A stretch of DNA of 64,000 nt. Origin: Centropus unirufus. Lineage: Eukaryota; Chordata; Aves; Cuculiformes; Centropidae. Below are positions 27,861-39,855 of this stretch, piece after piece. The notes under the pieces are model-generated. The model saw only the letters and a program-made list of their open reading frames with translations, searched no databases and had not been told where the DNA came from. The stretch spans positions 5,970,863 through 6,034,862 of the forward strand of contig VYZI01000002.1 of NCBI GenBank assembly GCA_013397695.1, given 5' to 3'. The position numbers and the translations under genes were made by a program. The first letter of the stretch is position 1, and every line of letters begins with the position of its first letter.

Positions 27861-30800
27861 CAATCACTTTCTCTGATTTTCCTTGGATGACATCTCAAGA
27901 ATAGACAGCTCATTGGTCCTACCTTTTAAAAGCAACTGAGTATCACAGCATAGCTTTTCATGGCTCCTACACACGTAAGAAGAAAAAAGCCTTTGAGGAT
28001 GGTTTAAATAGTAAAAGTGTTACACCAGCAGAAATATTTAGGCCTTAGACTCAATAGAGTCTATGTTTCTGAGCATACAGTAGACTCATGAAGAGCACAA
28101 TAATCCTGAAACTAGTACTTGAAAAATTACTACATGTTTTTTAACCTTTTGAGTAGGAATCAGTAGGCCATGATTGAAAAATCACTACAAATATAGATAT
28201 TTAAAAGGGATCAAGTTGTGGAAATTGCATTTGAGAGAGAAGTAACACTAAAAAGCCCTACACACTAAAATTTTATGCATACCTTACCAAATATTATCAA
28301 TGATTACCGAAAAGATTACGTATAATGAAGGCACTAACAGAAATACCTAAGGAAAGTGATTCCAAAATGTGAACTTACAAACAAAATATGACAGGTATAA
28401 AAATTTACATGAAATTCAGTACTTGATTTCAGAAGAAAAGACCATCCAAACTCAGCAACCAAGACCAACTGAAAAAAGTGAAAATATTCAGCTGTGAAAA
28501 TACACAATTGTTCAGATCTGTTACCTGTATTATTTTATGCTTTTCTATTATATCTATGCCATTATCTGTATTCCAGTAAGTCAGGTTTTGATTTTCAAAA
28601 GCTTTGCAGCAGGTTTTTATTTTGTGAGTTCCTTCAAATCCCCTCCAGCAGGGTTAAAACTTAACCATTTCTTATTAATAAAGAGAAGTTAGCCTAATTA
28701 ATATTGGTAATTGATTAAAAGTGATTAATTAGTTAGAATGACACTGATGCTGATGTTGGCTCCAAAGATTTACTCAAAAACTGAACACAGAGCATAAATG
28801 ATAGATAGGCTTCTCCAAGAGATTTTTTCTGCTTCATTGTTTCCCTGTTGTGAACTCCGGAAACTAAAATATGCAAGATGCCGAATGGAAGAACAATTTT
28901 ACCGGCAGAGATATGACAGGACTAGATAGACAGTTGTGATGTAAGGATGCCGTGCATATTCCCAGTACAAAAAACAACTCAGGGACACGACGAGATGGAG
29001 GAGGGAAGAGGGCACCAAAGCAGAGATGAAGCAAGAGAACTTCCACAAAAGCGGACACACTAGCTGAAGACATTGTTTGGAGGAACTTCAAACAATGAGA
29101 CTCTGCAGACATCACCATCTGCCACATACTTCTAAAGATCTTAGCTGTCAAGGGGCTACTTCCTGCGAGATGTGGCCATCTTCACAGGAGAGATTAAAGC
29201 CACATCATGAACTATCTCATCCTGACCATTCATCATCATAAAACCGCCAAGAGCATTAAATTTGCATAAAAGGATGTGGTCACCTCTAATAAGCTACCTA
29301 TTTCTCGACTTTTCAGTGGCAATATATGGATTGAAACACATTTAGTAAGAGCGCTGCAACTAATTGTTGAGCAAAGAGTCTCATGCAGAATTGCTACACT
29401 ATGATCTAGCTCCAAGATTTTCATTCATAGCGCAAGTTTAGGTTGTCACATATTACAACATTATACATCTCTCTAAAAGAATGATAAATGCCAATTTAAA
29501 CTTGTTAAAAAAAAATCTCTCTTGCAATGTCACTTAAAAGGAAAAGCCCACAGCACTGCTATTTTGTATGATAATCAGGGGTGGAATCATCTAAATGCAT
29601 TACAGTTCCCCGTACCAACAATGTAGGCTCTGGGTGAAACGTCAACTAATCTCACTTGTATTTAAGTTTTTACTAACATGCCTAACTTTTTCATGTGAAT
29701 GTTGTGACAACACCCAAAGGGAAATCCTGAAGGATTTTCAAAACTTCATAATGTAGTGAACATTTGTTTATAAATAACATGTTAGCTTTTCACTAAGTTC
29801 TTACTTCAGTATAGGCTTTTTAGATGCATCCCATGTAAGTTTTAGATGTAGCTTATCAGGATAATAGAAGTTAAGTAAATCACTATAGGGTATTTTCCAT
29901 TCTTGAACTTCCATGTTAGATGACAACAAATTTCAAAATAGCCTTTTAAAGACACTATATGCTGCATCAGCAAACCCTGCTGCTTTTTACTGTTCCCTTT
30001 GGGTCAATACTGTCTATGAAAATAGTATTTGAACATCCATTCTGTTCATGGTCAGTCAGACTGGCGTATTTGCTAGCAAGTCACTTCTGAAAACCTTTCC
30101 ATTCCTAAAGCTAACTTTCACCATTTACTGTATTATTCTCCTATTTCTCTGAACCCAAAAGTAAAGAATGGAAAACTATGGTAAAACACACTGTGGGAAG
30201 CATCTATCAAATACATTAATTATTTGCAAGTGTGCATCTTTTTTTCCTTCCACTTCCTCCAAAATGACATGGTTTCCAATTAATTCTTGCCAGATATTGT
30301 GTTGAGAGTCTCCAGTAAAATCTGCAAGCCACAGCCAAAATCCTGAATACATGTTACAAGAGGGTTTCTGTGGGATGGAAGGGATTCTGCCACAGCTGAA
30401 GGACTCTGTAACAAGCTCCTCTTTCCACCAGCCACTCTAAATAGGATTTATAATCTTCTCCAAAACGCCTGTAATACTCTACGTTAATACAGGAGATCTC
30501 ACCCCCTCTAGTGACTGGTCCCAGTGAGAATAGGATAGCTACCTACTGGCAGTTGACAACAGCTGTTCCTTCAGATTTTGCTTTTGATGCCAATACAATC
30601 CCAGGTGTTGCGGGTGCTGCCAGCCCAGGTGTCTGAGCACCTGGAGCACTGCCACACGGCATTCCTTCTGCTGGAGGCTGCTACAGTGGGGTCCCCTTCA
30701 GGGTCATCTCCTTCCCTAAGGGTCATCTGCAAGTACCCGATTAACGAGACCAGCCCACAGAACTCAGGCCTAAAGAGGAGCAACTGTTATCAGCTGAAAA

Positions 30801-33800
30801 AGGAGCAAGGCTGAGAAGTGTGTTTACTAAGTGACAGTAAGAGACTGCAGACTGGAAAACCTAGGCCCTGGCATGGCAGTTGCCTTCTTCAGACAAGACC
30901 ATTCCCTTCCAGGCATGAGATTGCCTTGTGGAAAACCTGACAGCACTCCAACCAAGACCTTTACTTAACTGACCTCCCGAAAAACCCAGTAGAAGTAGTG
31001 CCTGTTACCCAAATGTCTGTCTTTAACACTTCTACACTGCTCCTTCCTACTTCAAAAATATTCTTCATCACACTTTCTCTGAAGACACCAACACAGTTCC
31101 ACCTAAAGGCACGGTGCACAGGAAGCAGCTAACTGCTATGGTGCATTTTCTGCGAGAAGCCACAATGAACTGAAGAGTCTGTTATCTTTGGGAAGAACCT
31201 GGTAAAGCCTTTTGTATTGCTGGAAATAAACACATAAACCAACATTCAACACAGCCATCACCTTCCTTGCGATTTCTCTACAGTTACATGGTGGGGGTCT
31301 CAGCTTTCTGGCCCAAATCACTATGCAAATGTTTGAGTTGTAAGAGCATTCTTTAACGGATTCATACTCAGAGTATGAAAGGCAAGCAGAAATACACAAT
31401 TTGATATTTAAAGGCATAAATAAAAATCTTAATAGATCCCAGATGTTTCATTTCCTCCAGCCCTTGTCAATGATTGAGTTGGTGCTGATGTAGATGATTT
31501 TTTAAGATCAGTGGTCAGTTTGATACTGAACAAGCTTTGGATGTCTGGAAATTTCAAATGCAATTCCAATAAATAAATAAATCATTAAGCAGATGAAAGG
31601 GAGACAATTATGAATGCAAGTGGCTGTTATTTTGTAAACTTATGGCCTGAAATGCACCCACAAGTTTTAAATACAGCTGAGTGTGAAACAGAGAGTAAAA
31701 CTTTATCAATACATATAAACCTTGTAGAGATAATTATTTCAATCTCATTTTCTTAGCAAAAGAACTCCAAAAGTTCATACAAGTAACAAACTGAAGTAAT
31801 CCATACTTTCAGATTGATATACTCTGCCTGTTCTCTTTAAGCTAATGAAGAATTTGCTGTTTATCTCAGCAGAACTCTGATTTGCTAGCTACGTCTATTT
31901 TTTTACTTAGTAAAGCATCCAGTTATCCTTTACTAAATGAAACAAATAAAGCACTCTACCAAAAGCATGTATACTAAAAAAAAAGAAAAAAACTGCTGGG
32001 CCCAGTAACTGAGGCCAGGCTGCCAAGCACATAAGCTTGCAACTGTAATGAGCAGCTTGATTCTTTCACTCTGATTTTTACTGGGAGAAGTCTTTAGTCT
32101 CCTAAGTGAAAGCAAATGGGGTTTGGGGGGGGAGCTTGAAGCCCATATTTAGTTTGCAAAATCCACAAAGCGTGCACTTGACGTCATAAAAATACTGTAA
32201 GTCTGCCAGGTCAGCAGCCACAAACCTCACATGCTGCCAGTCACAGGCTAAGCAGACACTAGAAGGCTATCAATTTCATTTAATTGTCTCCTTTCCCCTT
32301 CCCAGTAAAGCAGTAGAGGCTAGGAGCTGCTGGAGCAAAACGTTGAAAAATATTAATCATGAATGTCCAGGACTTGGCTTTGATTGGTATTAAACCCAGA
32401 GAAATTATGAATAAACCCAGTAACAAATCTTGCAAAATTTGTTGCTCATTAATACAGCTAACAATGTAGGACTTGGAGTCCACTTTCAATGAGCGTGTGG
32501 ATAAGCTCAGCTCAATGATGTACTTCAAAGAGCTTGCCAGATCAACCTGCTATTCTCCTAATTTATGGGCCATGCATTTCTCTCCAGCTAAATTTCTGAC
32601 TGAGAATAACTTCATTCCCTTTCTTGTTTTGCTGCACAATATTCCTTAATACCGGGTGTTGCTTGTTCTTAACCATGCTTTCTATTACACCTTTGGCATT
32701 TGTGAAATGATAATTGCAAACATAATCTTATCCCCTGAGCATGCAGTTTTATCACATAGCCAACCATGGACAACACTGAAAAGCTGAATATTCCTTTCTA
32801 GTCCTTTTAAGGTGCCTCAAATTCATCTCTAAGAATGAAGTCACCTAAAATTGCTAGACCCATTAGAATAGGTAGGTTACACAAGACTCTAGCATGTTCA
32901 TATACAGGATCCAATGCTCATTTCAGGGACATAATGACATCATGGGATGAGGAGCTGCAGTTACAAGATTAAGCTGAAACAAACATAGGAAACTTGTGAT
33001 AGGGAAAAAGTTCTGATTAAAAAAAAATGCAAACAAAAAACCCCACACAACAGCACCATTGGCCCACAAACTGTTATTTGCAATTGTGCATCTGTGTGCC
33101 ATCAGTCTCTAAGGAAGGGAAAGACTGCTGGGCTGAGCTCTCAATTTATGTTTCTCAGTTGACTCTTATAATCACACTCAGTGTTTTCAAGCTTAGTGCA
33201 TCTATTTTGGTAAGAAAATTTGCACACCAGGTGGGTTTATCCAAGTTCCCACGGTCCTAATAGTTTCAAATACTTCCTAATAACAGTATTGACAATTATA
33301 TAGGTAATTGTGTTCCTAAAAAGCTACCTTCAGCAGAATTAGGAGAATTATTTCCTCTCAACATGAAAAATATTTTAATAAAGTAGCTAGTATATGCCCA
33401 TAAAAAACGGTGAGAAAAAACTACTGAAAAAAATCTACCCCTTTCAGATGTTGTATTTAGATGCAGCATTAAACAAAGTTAAGGGAATTCTGAGGTCCCC
33501 AGATAATGAAAGGTCCCAAAGCAGGATGGGCTCTGAGGATCCCTTGGTCCTGCAATGCTGTGATTTGAATGAGGCATTAATATTTATATTCTAGGCAGTG
33601 ATCAGAAAAAAAGGCTCCAGCTCCTGTCAGGGGTGGGCCTAAGCCAGCAGAGGTGCCGTGAACTGCTTCACTTCCTTATTGAAATTCAGCCCATCTAACT
33701 GATAGTGCAGAATGCAGTAGTGTAATGAAATAAGGAGAGATCAATTCAACAATTTCACCCATCTATGCTCTCCTGCTCCTGACCCACGCATAACCCTGCA

Positions 33801-36006
33801 CAGGACACCACTCTTTCCAACTTCACACAGTCTCGGGAATGATTTATGTTTCTAGAATATGGTAATAATTACAATATTGCTATTAGATCATCATTCAGAA
33901 ATGTATCAAGACTGACTACTTTCATTCGTGCAACACCAAAAATGGTTTATTTTGCGTAAGGTAGCCCAGTTTCTTTCAAAACAATGATTTAAACAGTGCC
34001 TTTCCCTCAGAAACAGCCTATAATATTTATAACTATGTAATTTATTTGCAAGGAAGTACAGGTAACCTCTGTTAAAAAAACCAAAATCCATTAGACACTG
34101 CGTAGTATTGGTACTGTACGTAGTGTCCAAAAGGAAACAGATGTGTGCACAGGGGAGGAGGGAGTTGATTTTGTCTTTTTAATATTCAAAGTGGGTCTGT
34201 TCTCACTGGCTAATTAAATCAGTAGAGTGCAAACAATAAAAGAAAAAAAAAAATAAGTGTTGCTTTTCTTCCCTAGAACAACCTCTCTGGTTCACCGCTA
34301 CTTATTTCTTACAAGATTTTACAATATTCCCTCCTCAAATCCTCATGAAATAAGAGACATATTCCACAGTGCTAGTTCCCACTGAGAGAATATGCTTTCC
34401 TGTGGAATTAAAAAGATAGTTTTTCCACTGTTAAGAGAAAATGGACTTGAAATGAGCTTCTTTGATTGACGGGAAACTACTGAAGAATCACACTAAAAAC
34501 GTAATAGACTCAATAACAATATCAGATGTAGAAATCAATCAGTAGAACGCTGCCCTAAAATATATTTATACTCTCTTGGCAAAGCCAGTAGGTTTGCATG
34601 GGTGTGCTGAACTATTTGAGAAGTAACAAAACACGTTAATAACATTAAACAGTCAGCTTCCGAGAACCTAGAGTATTATGGCATTTTCTAGTCAGCTAAT
34701 TCTTTGTAGTGCATAAATACATGTAATATCAATTAAAACATTTTGATTTGCAAAAACAAAATGAATGTGGTATAATTAGATTTGGTATTAAATCTACTTT
34801 TAGCCTTTAGTTAGTTATGATATACAGCACAATATTAAAAATGAGCTGCAGATACAGACCAGAACTCCAGTGTTCCAGCACTGTACAAGAACACAGAAGG
34901 TGGTACCAACCCCAAGACATCATGGTAGACATCTTGAAGACAGAGTTGTGAATGTGCATCGGTAGCATCGCATAAAGCTCAGCATGAAACAAGGTTGCAT
35001 GGCCTGAGTCCTGTGCTCTTACTGCTTTCCATACCACCAAGCTCAATGAAAGTTTGGGCATGTATGTCTACATATTATGTTAAGTGACAGGACTGTGGTT
35101 GTGCCCAAAGGTAAGGGACAATGGAGAAATGCCAATGCCTTGCATTGTAAGTAGGAGAATTCAGCAATAAGTCAGTATCTGGTGAGATAGGACAACATTT
35201 TCAGCCCAGGTGTTACCAAGCATCAGAACCAAGGAAAGTTAGAGGGTATTAGGCATGAGTTTATGGGAAACTTCTCTCAAATGTTCATGATAATCATGGA
35301 AGAAAACGTGGATGTGTCTGTTTGAAGACGTAAAAAATGATAATAAAGAGATTAGTGTCAGGTAGCCTGAGGTCTTGAGCCTTTACAGATGCAGAGTTCC
35401 TCCCCTGCTTCATGCATTATTGGCCCAATTTTAAGCTTATTGATAAATTTTCAACAAAACATAGTTTCATTGTTCTTAATGAATTATTTACAGCAGAAAC
35501 ACTGATCTAGTCAACCCCAAATTCAGGGGTTTATGGACGTGCCTGCCCATTGCCAAATGCTTACCACATCTTAGTTACTTTTAATCCTGCTACTGTTTGA
35601 ACATACTCAGCACCAACACATACTTTACTCTCTTCAAACATTCTTTTGGTTAACCAAATTAATGGTTGCAAACAAAATATTTACTTTGTACTGCAGTCAA
35701 AACAGCATTTCTTTATGTAATCTGAATGATGAGCATCAACAGGGCACTGGAGATAAAAGCAGGTCAGACTTAGCAAAATGATGCCCCATCTCACAACACT
35801 TCACAGAAAAACACATAATACAAGGACACCAAACAGAAATAGGCATGCTACCGCTTAATTTAACCATATCTTGAAAAGGTAGTAGCATCACCAGCAAAGA
35901 AATGTCTGTTGATAGTCATATGGCAGAGCATTTATCAACACCCATGAACCCCTGGATTTTACCAGTTTTCCAAAAGACACTTGTGTTGCTTCATAAGCCA
36001 CAAGGT
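27861..36006. other. Intronic non-coding stretch
   Basis: Unique DNA. Points seen: a homeodomain-motif cluster (28655-28745), a GC-richer patch about 30590-30800 with several CAGGTG/CACCTG E-boxes and a repeated AGGGTCATCT, A-runs near 31977 and 33020, and an isolated CTAATTAAATC near 34208. No recognisable exon, RNA gene or transposon. Confidence 0.5.
28655..28745. promoter_or_regulatory. Candidate intronic enhancer: TAATTA cluster
   Basis: Within 90 bases: TTATTAATAAA, CTAATTAAT (28694-28702), TAATTGATTAA (28708-28718) and GATTAATTAG (28723-28732). This is the densest run of homeodomain cores in the window. The set suits LIM-homeodomain or paired-type dimers. AT-rich chance is a real alternative; conservation across birds would decide. 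Confidence 0.3.
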
Positions 36007-36085
36007 GTCACAGTGGCTCAATCGGTAGGATTCTTGTCAGTCTAGACATGCAGCTTTTGGCTTAAGGTTATATACCAGTGCTAAC
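36007..36085 (+). repeat. tRNA-like segment (possible SINE relic)
   Basis: TGGCTCAATCGG (36014-36025) fits the tRNA/Pol III A-box, and GGTTATATACC (36066-36076) is a degraded B-box, matching 9 of 11 consensus positions. They are 52 bases apart, near tRNA spacing. The acceptor and T stems do not pair, so this is not a functional tRNA gene; a decayed tRNA-derived SINE or tRNA pseudogene is more likely. Family not recognised. Confidence 0.3.
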
Positions 36086-36253
36086 AACACACTGTAGGAA
36101 CAAGTCTCTGCTACCCAGCGTTTTTAGAAGTGTAGCCCTTGGGATGAAGCAATCAGTCAAGGTGTAACTCAGTCGCTTCAGGATGCTTTTGATGTTGGTA
36201 TTAAATAATATTAGTGCATCATCAGCAAAGAGATGTACTTGGCATGCTGGCAT
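36068..36253 (-). pseudogene. Possible LINE reverse-transcriptase relic
   Basis: A 61-codon frame begins MPACQVHLFADDALILFNTN. LFADDALIL fits the catalytic core of non-LTR retrotransposon reverse transcriptase ([Y/F]ADD flanked by hydrophobic residues), in the form common in L1/Tx1-type elements rather than CR1. A stop codon lies just upstream of the ATG and no other RT block is readable, so only a decayed fragment could remain. It could also be chance, because the motif is short. The adjacent tRNA-like segment adds slight support for an old retroposon cluster. Confidence 0.3.
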
Positions 36254-37317
36254 CTTTACTTATGTTTTTACTTGGCATTTTTAACCCTGACAGCGTGTTA
36301 AGAGGTATTGAAAAGAGCTGAGCTAATCATTCACATAAAATAATAAATTCTGTGGATTTCATTTTGTTTTACCCAGAGGTGATAGAAATAAATAATTTAC
36401 TTGAATGGATGTGGTTTCAAATTTAAGATATATTTTTGCTCATCTTTCACAACAAGCAGGATGTTGTAAACAGGTAGTATACTCCTAAGACTAAATGCTG
36501 TGACTGCTCATACATTGTGTATTACTGTTTCACATCTTTCACTGGATGAGCACAGACAAAGCCAGAACTTTAAATACCAGGAACCTTCGAATTTTTTCAC
36601 CAATTCTTTCTCATTAAATTTTTCTGAAGTAAGTGCATGGTAAGCAGGGTCTTGTTCCATGAAAAAAAAAATTATGCACGTACATCATATTTCCTGACAT
36701 GTAATTTTCCAATTGCCACCAATCATTGCCATTAATTTGCTTTACATTCATACACCAGTCAGTCCTCACTACAAAGCAATTAGAGATTCTTCTCTGGTGT
36801 ATTTAATTTCAAAGTATCATAGTTCTATCTGGGGGCTTTGGAAACTCAAACCAGGAAACACTGCTTCACAGCTTAGACCATATAAAATAAAAAACTTCTT
36901 TCCAGAATGCTTAACAAATTGAAATTTGCATTCTGCAATTATTTTTAAGAATAAAACTCCATTGATCTAACATTCACAGAAACGTATAAAGAGCAGGAGC
37001 ATAATAGTGAATTTACTGTGGCTAAGCACAAGTGAAGAGCCATGGAAATTTTGTGTGCAGTATTTGTTGCATCAGGCAATGAACCTTTACCCAATGTAGT
37101 GTCCCATTATCCATACCAACACACTCATTAAAAGGGGCCTATGCTTTTTAACATCATCAGCAATGTGCATAGGTATGGTCTTCAAGGAGTCATTACCATA
37201 GTTTACAGGCCTGCTGTCCCTAAATACAGGCAGGACTGCAGTCAGTGCAAAATGCCAAGCGTCCCACAAAACATATGGTAATTTTTTGCTCTGTGAAATG
37301 GATAGATGTGCTATATA

Positions 37318-37440
37318 ATGCATAATTGCATCACATTATATCTGAACTTCTAATTGCTTAAAATGATACTTCAAATCACATCAACAACATTATTAGCTAA
37401 TTACCCTAAGGGTTAACTGATACTCCAGTGATTAAGTCTA
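37318..37440. promoter_or_regulatory. Candidate intronic enhancer: homeodomain motifs
   Basis: Contains ATAATTGCATCACATTA, CTAATTGCTTAAAATG (about 37350-37365) and TATTAGCTAATTACC (about 37391-37405) within 100 bases. TAATTG and TAATTA are homeodomain cores. The 12-mer TAATTGCTTAAA recurs at 61007-61018 in the upstream cluster, but a shared 12-mer is weak evidence in 64 kb. Confidence 0.25.
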
Positions 37441-38838
37441 GGTAGAAGTGATGGCGCTATTGTATCGGCATGGCTGCAAACACACTTAGAGGATCTATCT
37501 CCAGCTGTTGCTTTAACATCTTGGTATGGAAAAGAAGAAAGGAGGAGAAATGCTAGGTGAATACCAAGAGGAAAGAGGGTCCCTCCTGCAAGAAGCTGAA
37601 CAACTTCAACAAGAATTTTCATTTACTCTAAAAGGAAAGATTTTACAGCAGTCCTTACCCTTCCGGTCACAGTAACATTGTTGTGATGTGAAATGGAGTA
37701 ACATGGAAACATTTTTGGTACTCACAAGTGGATACAGGGACTATGGAAGACAAGAGACTGATTTAAAAGGGCAAGTTAGTATCAGAATAGGAAAGACAGA
37801 ATAAAAGACAGTTGCAGGTCCTTCCTCCATGACGAGACTTTAATAAACTGCATAAAGAAAAACGCATTCTAGATGCAAGATATTTCAGATTTCCTTCTTC
37901 CAACTCTAAAATACTATCCTGGTGGCAAACCTAGTGGAAAAGCAGGTTTCAATCCTTGCTGATCGCAGCCTGGAAGATCTCTAGTCCATCCATAAAAGAG
38001 GAAATGGTTAGGAATGCTGGTGCTGCTACCTTCCTGAGTGATGAAGTATGCTGAGTATGAATCTGCCTGCTCAGCTAACTAGGCTTGGCAAGCTGACTCT
38101 ATTGCTTAGAATATCAGAAAATATCGAAGATCACGTGATAGATATTACAGCAATGTTCAAATTCATTAGTTGCTTGGAAGGATGCAAAGACCTAACTAGT
38201 TTGCAGCTGGCCAGGCAGTGGATATTAAGTACATTTTGAAACCTATGCAAAGTTACGGCTTTATAGTGCCAGTTGTGGCTTTGTGACTCTACCCTTGGCC
38301 AGGTACCTGGGTGTGAATATTGACAATGGAAAGATCTTAGGGAGAAGTTATTTTGTTATTTTGGCTGGTTATCAGCATCATTCATACATAAGGTGTCTGC
38401 TATGGCCAAGCCTCATGCTTCAAGTCTGTATGATGCAGAAGGAGCAGCACACCAGCCAAGAGCTTCATCGTGATTATGTCTTCTCGACAATGTTGTATAT
38501 AAACAGCAAGGTTGTACCAGGGCAACCCAAGTCTCATGGACAGGACAGACTGCTCCTGTAACACTTATGGCCCCTGCAAAGACTCTACACTGCCAACACT
38601 CTTGAATCCTGAAGAGGTGACAGGCTTAGAAGGCCACCACATCTTAGCTCATGTTTAGTTCTTCAAAGAACTCATTTTTCCAAGTCAGTGATTTTGTATT
38701 AGCTCCAAAAAAGGCACAAAATTGCCAGATGTCTTCAGAAGCATCAACTCTTCTCCCACTGACGTTTAAGGTCTGCAGGCAGTTCTAGTTGCTTCTCAGT
38801 TATTTGAGGAGCACCAAATGTACTGTTTGCCTTAGATC

Positions 38839-38871
38839 TTTCAGTAACTTACTTTCAGTAACTTACTTTCA
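38839..38871 (+). repeat. 14-bp tandem repeat, 2.4 copies
   Basis: TTTCAGTAACTTAC occurs twice in exact tandem (38839-38852, 38853-38866), followed by a partial TTTCA. The copies are identical, so the duplication is recent or recently homogenised. Confidence 0.95.
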
Positions 38872-39854
38872 AAGGCTGTGGCTGTCCAACACAAGGTAAG
38901 AGAAATGGAAATCGTATTTTGACCATAAAGTGTTTTTTCTCTAAACTAACAGTAACCAAACACAGAAAGAACATACTAGAAAAAAGACAGACACAAGCCT
39001 AGGGAGAAGATTCCACCCAGAAGTATGGGGAGATTTCTTTCCCTACTATTTTTGCCTAATAATTAAAACCACTGAGACCTGGTCAACAAATTCTCCTCTA
39101 TCACAGCCTTTTTTGAGGACTAGTCATCAGCCACTTAGGGGCAAGCTTTTCCCTCCAGGATCACCCCGTCGAGGCTTTGACTAGCCTAGAAACAACTTTT
39201 AAAAAAGCACCCAGCAAAGCTGAGGATATATGCTAGCCCGTTTACGCAGTGCAGTGCGGGAAAGAAAGCTATTCTTGGGGAGGAAAAACCAAGTATCAGC
39301 ACAGTTGGAATGCCTATTTACAGCAGATATGCAACTTTTGGCATAAAGATACAAAAAAAAATAAACATTTGAAGTGAGGGTCCAAGTAAAAATATTGCAA
39401 TGAGTTTAGCAATCTACTCATACCCTTTTTCTGTAAACAATGAAAGTGCATATACCAGAAACAAATGGTTTAGTTTTTATCTGATCTCGCAAACCTACTG
39501 CAGGCAAAACTCCAGTTTAAAAAAGAGCACAGGACTGGAACCTTGTTCGGATCTCTGTTTTGCTGCTTCGCACAATCCAGAAGGCTCTATTTTTGAGACT
39601 GAATTTGCATAATAAATCTTGTTTACATCTGAGAAAGACTGAATTTAAGGGGTTTTTAAGTAGATTTATGGTTCCAAAGGTATAGAAAGAAAAAGTGGAA
39701 AGTAAAGGTTGAAAATGATCTAGTGAGCACCAGTGATTTGCAGACAAGATCCAGTTTTACCCTTCCATACCGACTCTCTCTCTCCCTTCACTAGTCCCTG
39801 CCCCCAAAAGTTCCCTGTTCCTTAAGAGTGCAGTTTACATTCTGTATTATAACT

Positions 39855-39855
39855 N
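39855..39855. other. Ambiguous base (N) in assembly
   Basis: The only N in the window, immediately before a run of seven Gs. It probably marks an uncertain homopolymer base in the assembly rather than biology. Confidence 0.95.

Noticed and set aside
27563..27890. Two overlapping plus-strand frames of about 75 codons
   Set aside because: They are antisense translations of the CR1 fragment.
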